Shown here: positions 1 through 9,948 of the stretch, in pieces
Position numbering within the stretch: position 1 is the stretch's first letter
Layout: each line of letters opens with the position of its first letter
Assembly: GCF_011045015.1 (NCBI RefSeq)
Contig: NZ_JAAKZY010000064.1
Coordinates: forward strand, 1 to 47,985
From: Streptomyces scabichelini
Lineage (GTDB): Bacteria > Actinomycetota > Actinomycetes > Streptomycetales > Streptomycetaceae
Reading direction: 5' to 3'
Length of the DNA stretch: 47,985 bases
Notes under the pieces: model-generated
Databases searched by the model: none
The model's input: the letters and a program-made list of their open reading frames with translations, nothing else
Told to the model about the DNA's origin: nothing
Program-made: the position numbers and the translations under genes

Positions 1-264
1 CTGGTCCGTCCGGGCGGGGTCGTGGTGAACACGACGGTATGGATGCCCGCGCCCTCCGACCAGGAGCGCGGCGTACGCGGCATCGACCTGTTCGTCCGCA
101 GCGACGCCGACCAGCTGTCGCAGCTGGCAGCGCTGATCGACCGCGGCGAGCTGCGCGTCGACGTCGCCGAGCGGGTGCCGCTGGCCAAGCTGCCGGCGCT
201 CCACGCCCGGGCCGCCGAAAACGCGGTGCACGGCAAGGCCATCGTCGTCCCGCCCACCGCCTGA
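1..264 (+). CDS. NAD(P)H-dependent MDR/quinone-type oxidoreductase, C-terminal part (cut by window edge)
   Basis: The frame is open from base 1 to a TGA at 262-264, so only the last 87 residues are present. They fit the C-terminus of zinc-independent medium-chain dehydrogenase/reductases: a Pro-Gly-Gly turn after the Rossmann core, a 'LIDRGELRVDV' segment, and a terminal 'AVHGKAIVV' strand where the family typically has 'GHxxGKIVL'. Members reduce quinones or enones with NADPH in the cytosol. The substrate cannot be inferred from this piece. The gene lies 29 bp upstream of a broken esterase with a good Shine-Dalgarno, so the two may once have been co-transcribed. A better preserved member of the same superfamily lies at 30558-31568. 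Confidence 0.75.
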   Translation: MVRPGGVVVNTTVWMPAPSDQERGVRGIDLFVRSDADQLSQLAALIDRGELRVDVAERVPLAKLPALHARAAENAVHGKAIVVPPTA

Positions 265-293
265 TGCCGATCCTCCACCGAAAGGAAAAGGCC

Positions 294-1005
294 ATGGCAC
301 TGAGTTTGGATCCCGAAATCGCCGAGGCGCTGGCCCCGATGGCCGGCGCGATGGCGGACGCCACACCACCGGCCGTGGGGGACATCGCGGCGCGGCGCGC
401 CATGTGGGAGCCGATCATCGGCCCGCGGGAACGGCCCAGCCGGTCCCGGCCGACGTGAAGACCAGCGAGCACTACACGACCACCGGCGACGGAGCGCGGA
501 TCACCATGCGCTGGTACACCAAGGACGGCGCGGCGCCTGGCCCGGCCGTGCTGTTCGTCCACGGCGGCGGATACATCTTCGGCCACATCGACCTGTTCGA
601 CGGGCCGCTCGCCCGCTACGTCTCCGCCAGCGGCGTACCGATGCTGTCAGTCGAGTACCGCCGCGCCCCCGAGCACCCCTTCCCGACCCCGCTCGAGGAC
701 GCCTACACCGCACTGCGCTGGCTGCACGAACACGCCGCCGAACTCGGCGTCGACACCGACCGGATCGGCGTGATGGGTGACAGCGCCGGCGGCGGAATCG
801 CCGCAGCCGTGTCGATCCTCGCCCGCGAGCGCGGCGGCCCGAAGATCGCCCGGCAGATCCTTCTCATGCCGATGCTCGACGACCGCACCACCACCCCCGA
901 TCCACACATCGCGCCCTACCTGCTGTGGTCCTACGACGACAGCCTCACCGCATGGCCGGCCCTGCTCGGCAGGCCGCCGGCGGGCCCGACGTCCCGGCCA
1001 CGGCG
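294..1005 (+). pseudogene. alpha/beta-hydrolase (hormone-sensitive-lipase-like esterase), frameshifted and 3'-truncated
   Basis: The ATG at 294 follows an AAGGAAAAGG ribosome site. The N-terminus is read in one frame to about 423. The core is then read in another frame (from the 'AGTAQPVPADV' stretch onward), which fits loss of one base near 423. The core has the oxyanion motif HGGGYIFGH (about 555-580) and the nucleophile motif GDSAGGG (about 778-798), both hallmarks of the HSL/family IV esterases. A second frame change near 969 precedes the sequence encoding 'AAGGPDVPATAT'. The gene then runs straight into a transposase fragment at about 1006, so the part that should carry the catalytic Asp and His is gone. 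It is almost certainly non-functional. Confidence 0.8.
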
Positions 1006-1070
1006 ACGCGAGCCGTACCCGAGCGACCTGTCGGATGAAGCCTGGACGCTGATCCGGCCGGTCATCACCT
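1006..1070 (+). pseudogene. IS5-family transposase N-terminal scrap
   Basis: About 21 codons encode 'EPYPSDLSDEAWTLIRPVI', which closely matches the conserved opening of IS5-family transposases ('YPSDLSDxxWxLIxPxL'). Nothing else of the transposase follows; the sequence switches directly to an amine-oxidase fragment on the other strand. It is fused in frame to the broken esterase and has no start of its own. The family is clear, the exact element is not. A different IS5-family scrap occurs at 35095-35230. Confidence 0.7.
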
Positions 1071-1213
1071 CCCGGGCGTGGGAAGTGGGTGAGGCCGAAG
1101 GTGTGCCACAGGACCACGTCCTCGCCGTCCAGCGGGCGGTCGCCGGCGACGAACGCCTCCAGGCCCCCGCCGCCGGGGCTCTGGTTGACGATCACTACGA
1201 CTCCGCCGAGCAC
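1071..1213 (-). pseudogene. Copper amine oxidase C-terminal fragment
   Basis: Read leftward, this piece encodes 'VIVNQSPGGGGLEAFVAGDR', followed by 'DGEDVVLWHTFGLTHFPRP'. That is the hallmark near-C-terminal block of copper/topaquinone primary amine oxidases, where a D-x-V-x-W-H/Y-T-x-G motif precedes H-x-x-R. The catalytic domain with the topaquinone tyrosine and the copper histidines is absent, and so is the terminal 'EDWPVMP' segment. It is a roughly 48-residue orphan fragment butted against an IS5 scrap. The family call is confident, function is lost. Confidence 0.7.
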
Positions 1214-1882
1214 TCACAGAACACCCCCTCAGAACACGTGAACAGAGCCACGGTGAAGTGATGACCCGTGGAGCAAGGGCTGCTTCGAGAGTATCCGCGT
1301 GGTGGCAGAGGGCCGCGCTAAACGCATCGCAGGCAGGGTTGAGTCCGGTGTGGGCGGCGAGCTCGATGCGGTGCTGTGCGAGGGATGAAGGACTTGGCCC
1401 TTCGGCGCCGTGCTGCCGGGATCTGTGGGAGCCCCGGGGGTGCCTCTATGTCTTTCGTCAAGCAAGGCTTGGGGTTCGGGGTTCGTAGAAGGTGCCGTCG
1501 CGGAGCACGATGTCGAGGGTGCCAGTGTCCGGGACCACGACGGTCTGCTCGTCGAGTACCTCGGAGACGTCGTCGATGAGCCGTGTCGCCACGCGCGGGG
1601 CCCTGGGTTGGACCACCACCCGCCGCCCGCCCACCGACCACGCATGTGTTGTTCCGGCGCGGTCATGTGGCGGTTGTGTTCTATCGGATGACGGTGTGGT
1701 TCAAGCTTGTGCTGTGCCCGTCTTCCTAGGCTGTGGAACAGGTACGGCCCGGCCTGTTCAGGGCCTGAAGCACATACGAAATACGAGAAGCGCGTGAGCC
1801 AGCCGACGGCAGGCGATGTTTGTTGCGAGCGCACAGACACGTACGCGATATTCATGCTTTCTTCCTGAAGTGAGAGAAGCGA
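1214..1882. other. Gene-poor stretch; one minus-strand coding-like fragment at 1458-1682
   Basis: No intact gene is recognisable in this stretch. On the minus strand, 1682 down to a TGA at 1458-1460 reads as about 74 residues with Streptomyces-like codon use, containing 'RVATRLIDDVSEVLDEQTV' and 'GTLDIVLRDGTFYEP'. It has no credible start codon or ribosome site. I could not assign it to a family; it is probably the 3' end of a destroyed gene. The rest, including the leader of the cupin gene, shows nothing I can name. Confidence 0.35.
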
Positions 1883-2317
1883 ATGCGGAATTTATCCAAA
1901 ATGCTCACTGTTGGTGCGGTGCTCGCGGGGGTGACCTTGCCTGCCGGGGCCGCTCACGCGACTCCCGGCGGCCCGGGAGTCGTCGGCAAGGTCATCACTC
2001 AGACCACAGTCGGCGGTAAGGACTACATCCTGCGAGAGGTCACCATCCCGCCGGGTCAGGCCACCGGTTGGCATTACCACGACGGCCCCCTCTACGGATA
2101 CGTCAAAAAAGGAACGTTGAGCCACTACGACGCCACCTGTGCTTCAGACGGCGTGTACAAGAGCGGCACCACGTTGAAGGAACCCTCTGGGCCCGACCGC
2201 GTTCACATCGGCCGCAACCTCGGCTCCACGGACGTTGTTCTGGAGGTCCTCTACATCCTCCCGCACGGCGCACCCTTCTCCCAGGACGCCCCCAACCCTG
2301 GGTGCGACTTCCAGTGA
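1883..2317 (+). CDS. Secreted small cupin-domain protein
   Basis: 144 residues. The N-terminus is a Sec signal peptide: basic 'MRNLSK', a hydrophobic stretch, and an Ala-rich cleavage site ending 'AGAAHA' near residue 26. The mature part is one cupin fold: 'REVTIPPGQATGWHYHDGPL' contains the His-x-His metal pair of cupin motif 1, followed by a Gly-rich turn, then a second half with 'VHIGRNLGSTDVVLEVLYIL'. The Glu usually found in motif 1 is not evident. It is probably an extracytoplasmic metal-binding or sensor-type cupin. Substrate and reaction are unknown. It stands alone, with its own leader and 182 bp before ilvC. Confidence 0.75.
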   Translation: MRNLSKMLTVGAVLAGVTLPAGAAHATPGGPGVVGKVITQTTVGGKDYILREVTIPPGQATGWHYHDGPLYGYVKKGTLSHYDATCASDGVYKSGTTLKEPSGPDRVHIGRNLGSTDVVLEVLYILPHGAPFSQDAPNPGCDFQ

Positions 2318-2499
2318 GCCGCGTATGACAGCCCGCGGCGGGACTTGACTCAGCCCGCCGCGGAGCGAGTGTTGGAGCTTCTTCCGCGAGGTCTGGCAGA
2401 TGGCCCGCGGGGGCCTTGTCAAGGCAACACCCATCCACGCCCTTCCACCCGCCGTCATACGGTGGGACGCAACACCTGCACACAAGGAGAGAACCCAAA

Positions 2500-3498
<999 letters not shown>

Positions 3499-3535
3499 CT
3501 CGAGGACGAGGAGACTCGACGCAGCCTCCGCGCAA

Positions 3536-3607
3536 GGTGCGCTTTGGTCACGTTGTTGCCTTCGCGGTTGCGGCTGCACTGATCATCCTCATCCGCGGTC
3601 GGGGTGG
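3536..3607 (+). repeat. Dispersed inverted repeat, copy A (LysE 5' end)
   Basis: These bases reappear inverted at 27460-27544. Copy A lacks one T of a T-run and a 12-bp GCGGCT-type insertion present in the other copy; otherwise the two are close to identical. Both encode the start of a LysE-type exporter in which the family's Pro-Gly-Pro hallmark has become Arg-Gly-Arg. This copy begins 38 bp after the ilvC stop codon. Confidence 0.8.
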
Positions 3608-4035
3608 TGCTGGGTCGAGGCTCGTTGCTGGAACGGTCGGCGCTGTTGTTCAGCGTGGTCAAGCTGATCGGTGCCGCGTACTTGGTGTATCTCGGGGGAA
3701 GGCGTTCAGGTAGCGCCGTACGCGGGTGACCTGGCAGCGGTGGCCGTTCCCGGCGGGGCGCTGCGTGCCGCGCGGGACGGGTTCGTCGTCGGGTGACGAA
3801 CCCGAAGAACGTGATCTTCTTCCCTTCGCCGTTGCCTCAGTTCGTGGACCGGTCGCAGGGCCATGTGCCACTGCAGATGGATGATCGTCTTCGGGTTTGT
3901 CTTCGCACCGTGATCGCGGTGATCTGCCGTTCGGCGTGAAGCTTGCTGTCCAGCAGTGCGCGCTCGTGGTTCGCTCGCTCGCCGCATCGTCTCGAGGTCG
4001 TCACCGGGACCGAGGGTAGCGACGGTCTTCGCCGA
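3540..4035 (+). pseudogene. LysE/RhtB-family amino-acid exporter relic
   Basis: Scattered over several frames are pieces of a LysE-type exporter in the right order: 'VAFAVAAALIILI' with a damaged PGP motif (RGRG), then 'FSVVKLIGAAYLVYLG' (about 3645-3700), 'RDGFVVGVTNPKNVIFF' (about 3775-3830), 'LPQFVD' (about 3830-3850), and the C-terminal 'ARSWFARSPHRLEVV' (about 3960-4005). At least three frame changes and one stop interrupt it, so it is dead. Intact relatives export amino acids or related metabolites through the cytoplasmic membrane and often sit divergent from a LysR gene. Its 5' end is duplicated beside a LysR remnant at 27.5 kb. Confidence 0.75.
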
Positions 4036-4106
4036 GCAGCAGGTGTCGCTCCGCACGGTCCGTCGGCAGGACGGACACAGGGGACGCGGGGGAGCGGAAC
4101 TGGCCT

Positions 4107-4332
4107 GACCGAGTCTCAACTACGTGCCGACCTCGGCGGAATCGGCGGCGTCCTCCTTGGCGTCGGCGTGACCACCGCATACGCCTTTTCCCAGGGCTGG
4201 CCCGTGGTCGTCCCGGTCTGGGCGATGGCAGGCGGCGTCGTCACAACCCTGGTGATCGGCGCCCTGGCCGGCTTCTACCCCGCCTTCCGCGCCTCCCAAC
4301 TGGCCCCGAGGGAAGCCCTGGCCGCACCGTAG
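4107..4332 (+). pseudogene. ABC transporter permease (MacB/FtsX type) C-terminal relic
   Basis: The readable part begins at 'LTES' and continues through 'LGGIGGVLLGVGVTTAYAF', a second hydrophobic segment 'WAMAGGVVTTLVIGALAG', and the signature tail 'YPAFRASQLAPREALAAP'. That is the end of MacB/LolCE-like FtsX-domain permeases, where 'YPAxRAaxLxPxEALR' is typical. The rest of the protein (several hundred residues) and its ATPase are missing; upstream is the LysE relic. From 4333 to 4555 I see no gene. Confidence 0.75.
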
Positions 4333-4555
4333 CGACCCTTCATCGAGCCCGGCCGGGCCTCCCGCGGCCACGCAGAGTGTCCTGCGTGTAGCCCGCCGAC
4401 CCACCCGCGTCCCTCGGGAGCGAACACCTCAGCGGCGCCTGCAAGCTGGATGCGGTCCGGCTCGCCAAGGTGGCCGAGCAGCAGACGATCCGCCTCAGCT
4501 ACGTACCGCCCCAGCTACGTTCCGCCCCGGCATGGTGGGGCTCATGTCCGGTGCT

Positions 4556-7500
4556 TCAGCTGATCTGTTGCTGTGGAGTTGGCGGTTTGGAGCTGCGGTC
4601 TTCCGACGTGCTGACTGCCGCTTGACGCAATTGGAGGGTGACTGCTGCCGGTCCGAAGGCCGGCACATCGACCGAGATGACGCCGTCCGGTTCCGGGTTG
4701 AGTTCGCTGGGGAACAGGCCGAGGTAGTTCGTGTGGAGAGCCTGGGTGAAGGGGAACCGGGTGCTCAGACGGCAGGTGACCGGGACATCGGCGTTGGACT
4801 GTAGGCGGATCATGAGGCTTCCTTCGCTCGGGACGGTCAGGCCCACGAGACGTACACGGGGATCCTCCACGGTCAGGAACTGCATCTGCGCCGGCGGATT
4901 CAGCTGCGCCTCGGCACGGGCGCGGACCGCTACGAGCGGGTGGCTGGTGACGGCCGCGGTACGCATGGCCAGTTGGTCGCCGAGTCCGCCGGAGGCGTGT
5001 GCGGCACTGGAAGTCCCCTCGGCGGCGGCGAAACCGACGCTGTAGCGAAAGACGTGATCAAAGGCCTGCTGAGCGGGGAAATTCGTGTCCCAGATGTTGT
5101 TGTGCACCCAGGAGAAAACGGTGGCCGGTTCCTCTTGCGGCAACGACTGCGGGTAGGGAACGTAAGGGATCGCGATCCCGCCGAGCTGGACGAGGGGCGC
5201 GTCGGCCGTGGCCAGCGCGGCGTGGTGGAGGCCGTCCCTCAAACTGATCCAGCGCCGGACGGCTCGCATATGGGTGGCGGACCCTGGCACGGTCGCAAGT
5301 CCGGTGCCCGTGACGCCGCCTGTCGCTTCCATGCGTACGGCGGGATCGTCCAGGGCGAAGGGGAAGGCGAAGAACGCACTCTCCTTGGTCAGCGTCGCGG
5401 ATTTGTCGATGCGGTTTTCTATGTCGATGCGAGCCGCGTCGTGGGGCAGGTGCACCGTCACGCGGAGTCGGCGCGTGCCGGCCGGGGCGCATTCATAGAC
5501 AAGCGTGTGGCCGGTGGCGTCGACGCGGCGTTCGACGAGTGCTGCGGGCGGTGCCGTGTGGCGCGAGGCGAGCAGGTGCATCGAGTCGTCGGCGACGGTC
5601 TTGCTGGACTGGTGATTGAACGCCCCGGCGGTGGCGTACTCGTCGTACACGTAGCCGTTGAAGCCGATGACGGCGTCCCGCCGGACGAGTTCGCGCCCGG
5701 TGTGCTTGTCGAGGATCGAGCCGATGCAGGCCTGGCTCAGATCAACCGCGACGCGCAGGTGATCGTTCTCCAGGACGGTCGGATCCGCGGGCAGGTCGGT
5801 GCTGTCACCGTTTTCCGTAGAGGCGGTGGAGGAAGTGGCACCGGGGAGGATGTCCAGGCGCAAGGATCCGCAGGCCGGCACGTCAGTGAGAGGCACGCGC
5901 AGGAACCGGCCGGCTGCCCGGTGGCGGTCGTTGCTCTGGGCTTCCTCCGTAAAGGGCAGGGACGTGCCGGTACGGGCATCGAGAACCCGCACTGCCTCGC
6001 TCAGTGCCACGGTGCTCTCGGGCAGGAACAGTCGCGCCGTCTCCGTGCGTGGCCAGCTGCAGGTGTTCACGATGTGGTAGCAGGCCAGAGCGCCAGTTGA
6101 GGGCGCGAAGGCTTCGCCGAGCAGTGCGGCGGCGGAGTCCAGCAGGGTCTCCGCGTCGTCGTGGGCGCGCAGGGCTTGGGAGTACTTCCAGTGCCACTGC
6201 TTTTCGCCGGAGCCGTGTCCATGATCGCCGTGGGTCCAGGGGTCACCGGCGCCCCAGGTGTGTTCGTTGAACAGGGAGGCCGAACGGTAGACGGCCGGCG
6301 CCGTCTTGGTGATGACCGGGCTGCCGGGCACGCCCATCAACTGAGCGTAACCAGCCACGGTCTGCGCCTCGGCGAGGGCGGCCTGGCCGCGGCGCGTGGC
6401 AGCGAGCGGGACGGCCCCCGCACCGACCCCGTCGACCCACCAGTCGCTCCAGTCACCCTGATAGGTCTCCAGCTGGTCCCCGACACGCTTTTCGGCGTCC
6501 TCGAAGAAGTCCTGGTTCCGGGAGGTCCGCAGTTGCGGGAATGCCCACTGCTCGTTCCAACGGCGCACGGTTTCGGAGATGATCCGCCGGGGCGGGCCAT
6601 TGTCCGCGAACTTGCCCAGCACCCGCAGGTGCAGCACGTCCCAGGGATAGGGATCGGCTGTGACGCCGTGATCGAGAATGGGGAAGCCCGGGATCCCGCG
6701 GCCTTCGTGCGGGTAGGGGAACTCGGCCAGCGCGCTGAGGTAGGCGGGCAGGAGGTCGTCGACGTGGTGGTAGGACTCGTCGAATCCCAGAATCGATCCC
6801 TCCATGTACGCCAGCCCGTGCGGTGTGTCCGTGCGCCAGACCAGGAGGCTGTTGCCGCTGGGTGCCTGCCAGCGGAAGAGCCGTGGCAGGTGTTCCCCTC
6901 CGACGAGGTGCGGTACGGCGCGCCCGGCCCAGTTGTGCGCCACGGAGAGGTAGCGGATGCCGTTGCCCGCCAGGACGTCGGGCAGGCCGACCACTTGGCC
7001 GGGCACGTCGGTCTGCATGGCTGTTCGGATGTCGACGCCGTGCCGGTCGCGCAATTCCAGCGCGGGGCGGATGAGTTCGTGCAGTTCGTCGGTGGAGCAG
7101 GTCTCCGTGTGGAGGTTGAACGGCATCGCCGTGAGTTCGACGCGGCCTTCGCGCACCCGGTCGAGGAAGCTGTCGACCTGGCGGCGAGGGCGGTTGGACT
7201 GCCAGTCCTGGAAGGAGTGGAAGCCCTCAACGGCCCACCGGAACCGGGCAGGTTCCGGCCAGTCGTCGGTGTCGTGGCACAGCTCGAGCAGCGAGTCGAG
7301 GTAGGCGCGGTGCTCGGCCATCACCCGACCTTGGGGGTCGGTGTAGCCGATGTCGAGGTGGGAGTGCTGCACCAGGTGGAGCGTCCAGTGACGCTGCGGG
7401 CGCGCCTCGAAGTCGAACCGGGTGCCTTCTTCCAGGTCGGGCAGCTCGAGCAGCAGGGGTGTCGGTGCGTCCACTTCCGGCACCAGGATGCGGGTGTCGG

Positions 7501-7792
7501 AGCCTGGACCGGGGAGGATTACGCAGGTGACCGGGGTGCCCCCGCTCGTGGTGACCCGGGCCCGGGTGATGCGCGGCAGGGCGTTGTGCGAGTCCGCGTC
7601 GCGGCGGCGCAGACGCAGTCGGATGGACTGGAGCAGTCCACCTTTGCCGTCGCGGCGCAGCAGGGGCTCGCCCGACAGTTGCACCCGCAGGTCGCCGATG
7701 CCGGCGCTGGTGGTGACCACGCGGTCACGCAGGATGTCGCGCGCGATGTCGGAATCCCACCAGGAAGGCCGGGTCAATGGTGCCTTGGGCAT
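4556..7792 (-). CDS. Glycoside hydrolase family 38 (alpha-mannosidase-like)
   Basis: 1078 residues. The ATG at 7792 is preferred to a TTG 60 bp upstream because AAGGAC precedes it. There is no signal peptide, so it acts in the cytosol. The GH38 N-terminal domain is clear: metal-site motif 'HSHLDIGYTD' (His143 to Asp147 region) and the nucleophile segment 'MQTDVPGQ' with Asp262. The helical middle and large beta C-terminal domains of the family follow. Retaining GH38 enzymes remove alpha-mannosyl residues from oligosaccharides. It is the last gene of the leftward operon (107 bp after the GH76 gene), which fits hydrolysis of imported manno-oligosaccharides. The exact linkage cannot be read from sequence. 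Confidence 0.85.
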   Translation of the reverse strand: MPKAPLTRPSWWDSDIARDILRDRVVTTSAGIGDLRVQLSGEPLLRRDGKGGLLQSIRLRLRRRDADSHNALPRITRARVTTSGGTPVTCVILPGPGSDTRILVPEVDAPTPLLLELPDLEEGTRFDFEARPQRHWTLHLVQHSHLDIGYTDPQGRVMAEHRAYLDSLLELCHDTDDWPEPARFRWAVEGFHSFQDWQSNRPRRQVDSFLDRVREGRVELTAMPFNLHTETCSTDELHELIRPALELRDRHGVDIRTAMQTDVPGQVVGLPDVLAGNGIRYLSVAHNWAGRAVPHLVGGEHLPRLFRWQAPSGNSLLVWRTDTPHGLAYMEGSILGFDESYHHVDDLLPAYLSALAEFPYPHEGRGIPGFPILDHGVTADPYPWDVLHLRVLGKFADNGPPRRIISETVRRWNEQWAFPQLRTSRNQDFFEDAEKRVGDQLETYQGDWSDWWVDGVGAGAVPLAATRRGQAALAEAQTVAGYAQLMGVPGSPVITKTAPAVYRSASLFNEHTWGAGDPWTHGDHGHGSGEKQWHWKYSQALRAHDDAETLLDSAAALLGEAFAPSTGALACYHIVNTCSWPRTETARLFLPESTVALSEAVRVLDARTGTSLPFTEEAQSNDRHRAAGRFLRVPLTDVPACGSLRLDILPGATSSTASTENGDSTDLPADPTVLENDHLRVAVDLSQACIGSILDKHTGRELVRRDAVIGFNGYVYDEYATAGAFNHQSSKTVADDSMHLLASRHTAPPAALVERRVDATGHTLVYECAPAGTRRLRVTVHLPHDAARIDIENRIDKSATLTKESAFFAFPFALDDPAVRMEATGGVTGTGLATVPGSATHMRAVRRWISLRDGLHHAALATADAPLVQLGGIAIPYVPYPQSLPQEEPATVFSWVHNNIWDTNFPAQQAFDHVFRYSVGFAAAEGTSSAAHASGGLGDQLAMRTAAVTSHPLVAVRARAEAQLNPPAQMQFLTVEDPRVRLVGLTVPSEGSLMIRLQSNADVPVTCRLSTRFPFTQALHTNYLGLFPSELNPEPDGVISVDVPAFGPAAVTLQLRQAAVSTSEDRSSKPPTPQQQIS

Positions 7793-7899
7793 GGTGCGTT
7801 GCTGTCCTTTTGGGTTGAGAGATTTGGGTTGAGTTGATGATGTGCGGGCCAAAGCGCGGTGTCACGAGGGGGGCGGTCAGCCGGCTGGGGATGGTGGTC

Positions 7900-9093
7900 T
7901 CAGCGTCTGGTGCGGGCCAGAGTGGCGAAGATCTGGATCATGGCGGACTGTTCGAGGGTTTCGGCCGGAATCCTGGGGTCGTAGTCGCCGCCGCCCGACG
8001 GCTGGAAGTGGAACAGCCCGGTCGCGGCGTTTCGGTTGGTGGCGTACGCGCTGTCCGCGTAGGTGCTCATGGCCTGCCGGTAGGCGGGGTTGGGGCGTAC
8101 GGCGTCCAGGGCGAGCAGGTCCTTGAAGTAGAAGGCGTTGAAGATGGCCGGCTGGTCGTGCAGGCGGCTGCCCTGGGTCCAGTACGCCAGGGAGCCCCGG
8201 GCGTCCTCGACGGCCTTGTTCAGGTAGGCGGCGTTGCCGGTGCCGCGGTAGAGGGCGGTAGCCGTGCCGATCATGGAGCCTGAGTTGTAGGTCCACAGGG
8301 TCGGGTTGGTGCTGCCGTCGTCGCCGCGGTCGTTGGCGTACAGGCCCGGTTCCTTCCGCATGCACGAGTACACCCAGCCGTACCACTGCTTGGCCTTGTC
8401 GAGGTAGGTGCGCTTGTGGGTGTGCTCGTAGAGCCTGGCGGCGAGCTGGGCGGACAGGGCCGTGACATTGGTGGCGCGGACGTTGTTGTTGGGGGAGTCG
8501 AACCAGTCCATGCCGCCGGGGCAGGGCTTGGCGGGGTCGCCGTCCCAGGCGCGGGCGACGATGGGCACGACCTGCTCGGCCCGGTTCAGGAACTTGGTGT
8601 CGCCGGTGCTCTCGTACTGGTCGAGTTGGCTCAGCGCGACCACGGCGTTGTCGTCGTAGTACACGTCACCGCCCGTTCCCAGCGGGGCCGGCAGATAGGA
8701 CTGGTAGCCCGGCCGGGCGCCGGGCGCGAAGTACAGCTCGACGGTGCCGAAGCGCTCGGCCGCGTCCGGGCGGTAGGCCGGGCCGGTGCGCGGGAGTTGC
8801 TGCATGTCCACGGTTGCCGCGGCGGCCTCGCGCAGCGGCCACAGGTAGGAGTGCTCCCGGTCCGTAGGCTGCCGGGGCGTGCGTTCCAGGTACAGGCCGT
8901 GGTTGTCGGCGCCCTCGTACAGGTGGGTTTGCAGGGCGTCGTAGGCGTTGGTGGCACGGTCGGCCCACACGGCGGAGGACACGGGGTGAGGGCGTGCGGG
9001 AGGAGCGGGCTGGGCGTGCGCGGGGACGGCACTCCACAGCAGGCTTGCGCAGGCGGCGGTCACGGTGGCATGGCGGAGCAGTGATCTCAGCAT
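7900..9093 (-). CDS. Secreted glycoside hydrolase family 76 (endo-alpha-1,6-mannanase type)
   Basis: 397 residues with a Sec signal peptide ('RSLLRHATVTAACASLLWSA', cleavage near AHA-QP, residue 27). The GH76 (alpha/alpha)6 fold is indicated by Trp/Tyr-rich helices and the catalytic Asp-Asp pair in 'VYYDDNAVVAL' (Asp147-Asp148). Later segments such as 'MDWFDSPNNNVRATNVTAL' and 'TLWTYNSGSMIGTATALY' are typical of the family. GH76 enzymes cut alpha-1,6-mannan backbones of yeast, mycobacterial or actinobacterial cell-surface polymers. It sits 36 bp downstream of the second permease, so it is in the transport operon: extracellular cutting, then uptake, then GH38 trimming. Confidence 0.88.
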   Translation of the reverse strand: MLRSLLRHATVTAACASLLWSAVPAHAQPAPPARPHPVSSAVWADRATNAYDALQTHLYEGADNHGLYLERTPRQPTDREHSYLWPLREAAAATVDMQQLPRTGPAYRPDAAERFGTVELYFAPGARPGYQSYLPAPLGTGGDVYYDDNAVVALSQLDQYESTGDTKFLNRAEQVVPIVARAWDGDPAKPCPGGMDWFDSPNNNVRATNVTALSAQLAARLYEHTHKRTYLDKAKQWYGWVYSCMRKEPGLYANDRGDDGSTNPTLWTYNSGSMIGTATALYRGTGNAAYLNKAVEDARGSLAYWTQGSRLHDQPAIFNAFYFKDLLALDAVRPNPAYRQAMSTYADSAYATNRNAATGLFHFQPSGGGDYDPRIPAETLEQSAMIQIFATLARTRR

Positions 9094-9129
9094 GGTTGCC
9101 CTTCGTGGCTGGCAGGAAGCGTGCAGGGG

Positions 9130-9945
9130 TCAGCGGTGGATCTTGAGGCTGCTGATGAAGAAGCGCTGGGCGGAGAAGAACAGCACCAGGGTCGGTAGGG
9201 AGACGAGGAGGGCGCCGGCCAGCACGACCGGGGGCCCGACGTTGGAGTAGTTGCCCTGCAGATCGGCGAGCGCGGCCATGATGGGCCGGATGTTGCGGCT
9301 CGTGGTGAGCGTGATGCCGAACATCAGGTCGTTCCAGACGGCCACGAACTGGAACACGAACACGGCGATCATGGCGGATTTGCTCAGCGGGACGTGGATC
9401 TGCCAGAACAGCCGCCACCAGGAAGCACCGTCCACGCGCGCGGCTTCCACGACTTCCCGCGGCAGTGTGAGGGCATAGTTGCGCATGACAAAGAACGCGA
9501 AGGGAATCGCGATGGCCGTGTAGATCAGAACGAGCCCGATCTGGGTGTCGTAGAGGGAAGTCTCCGCGTAGGAGAGGAACAGCGGCCGGATGAAGACCTG
9601 CAGGGGCAGTAGCGTGCCTGAGTAGATCACCCAGAACCACAGCACCTGGCGCTTCACGGGCATGATGATGGTGGCGAATGCGGCGCACGTGGCCACCCCG
9701 ACAGCGGCCAGCGCGCTGACAACGGCGTACAGGAGACTGTTGCCGAGCGCCGGGCCGAGTTGGGCCTTGTCCCAGGCCTGGGACATGTTGTCGAACAGTC
9801 CGAAACTCTCCGGCAGCCAGTGCGGACTGCCCGAGTAACTCTCGGCTGGAACCAGTGCGTTGACCACCAGGAGCCAGGTCGGAACCAGCCACAGCACGGC
9901 GAGCACCACGACGGTGCCATTGCGCAGAACTCGGCCCAGAGACAT
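9130..9945 (-). CDS. Carbohydrate ABC transporter permease, MalG type
   Basis: 271 residues with about six membrane helices. The cytoplasmic EAA loop, which contacts the ATPase, reads 'EVVEAARVDGASWWRLFWQI'. The C-terminus 'QRFFISSLKI' is close to the MalG/CUT1 consensus. It begins 3 bp after the first permease, so it is translationally linked. No ATPase gene is present; CUT1 systems of Streptomyces usually share the MsiK ATPase, and that is the likely partner here (inference). Confidence 0.93.
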   Translation of the reverse strand: MSLGRVLRNGTVVVLAVLWLVPTWLLVVNALVPAESYSGSPHWLPESFGLFDNMSQAWDKAQLGPALGNSLLYAVVSALAAVGVATCAAFATIIMPVKRQVLWFWVIYSGTLLPLQVFIRPLFLSYAETSLYDTQIGLVLIYTAIAIPFAFFVMRNYALTLPREVVEAARVDGASWWRLFWQIHVPLSKSAMIAVFVFQFVAVWNDLMFGITLTTSRNIRPIMAALADLQGNYSNVGPPVVLAGALLVSLPTLVLFFSAQRFFISSLKIHR

Positions 9946-9948
9946 TGG

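Noticed and set aside
6161..7837. 558-residue open frame on the plus strand
   Set aside because: It is the antisense of the GH38 gene; low-complexity Val/Gly/Arg-rich translation with no domain, as expected opposite a GC-rich gene.
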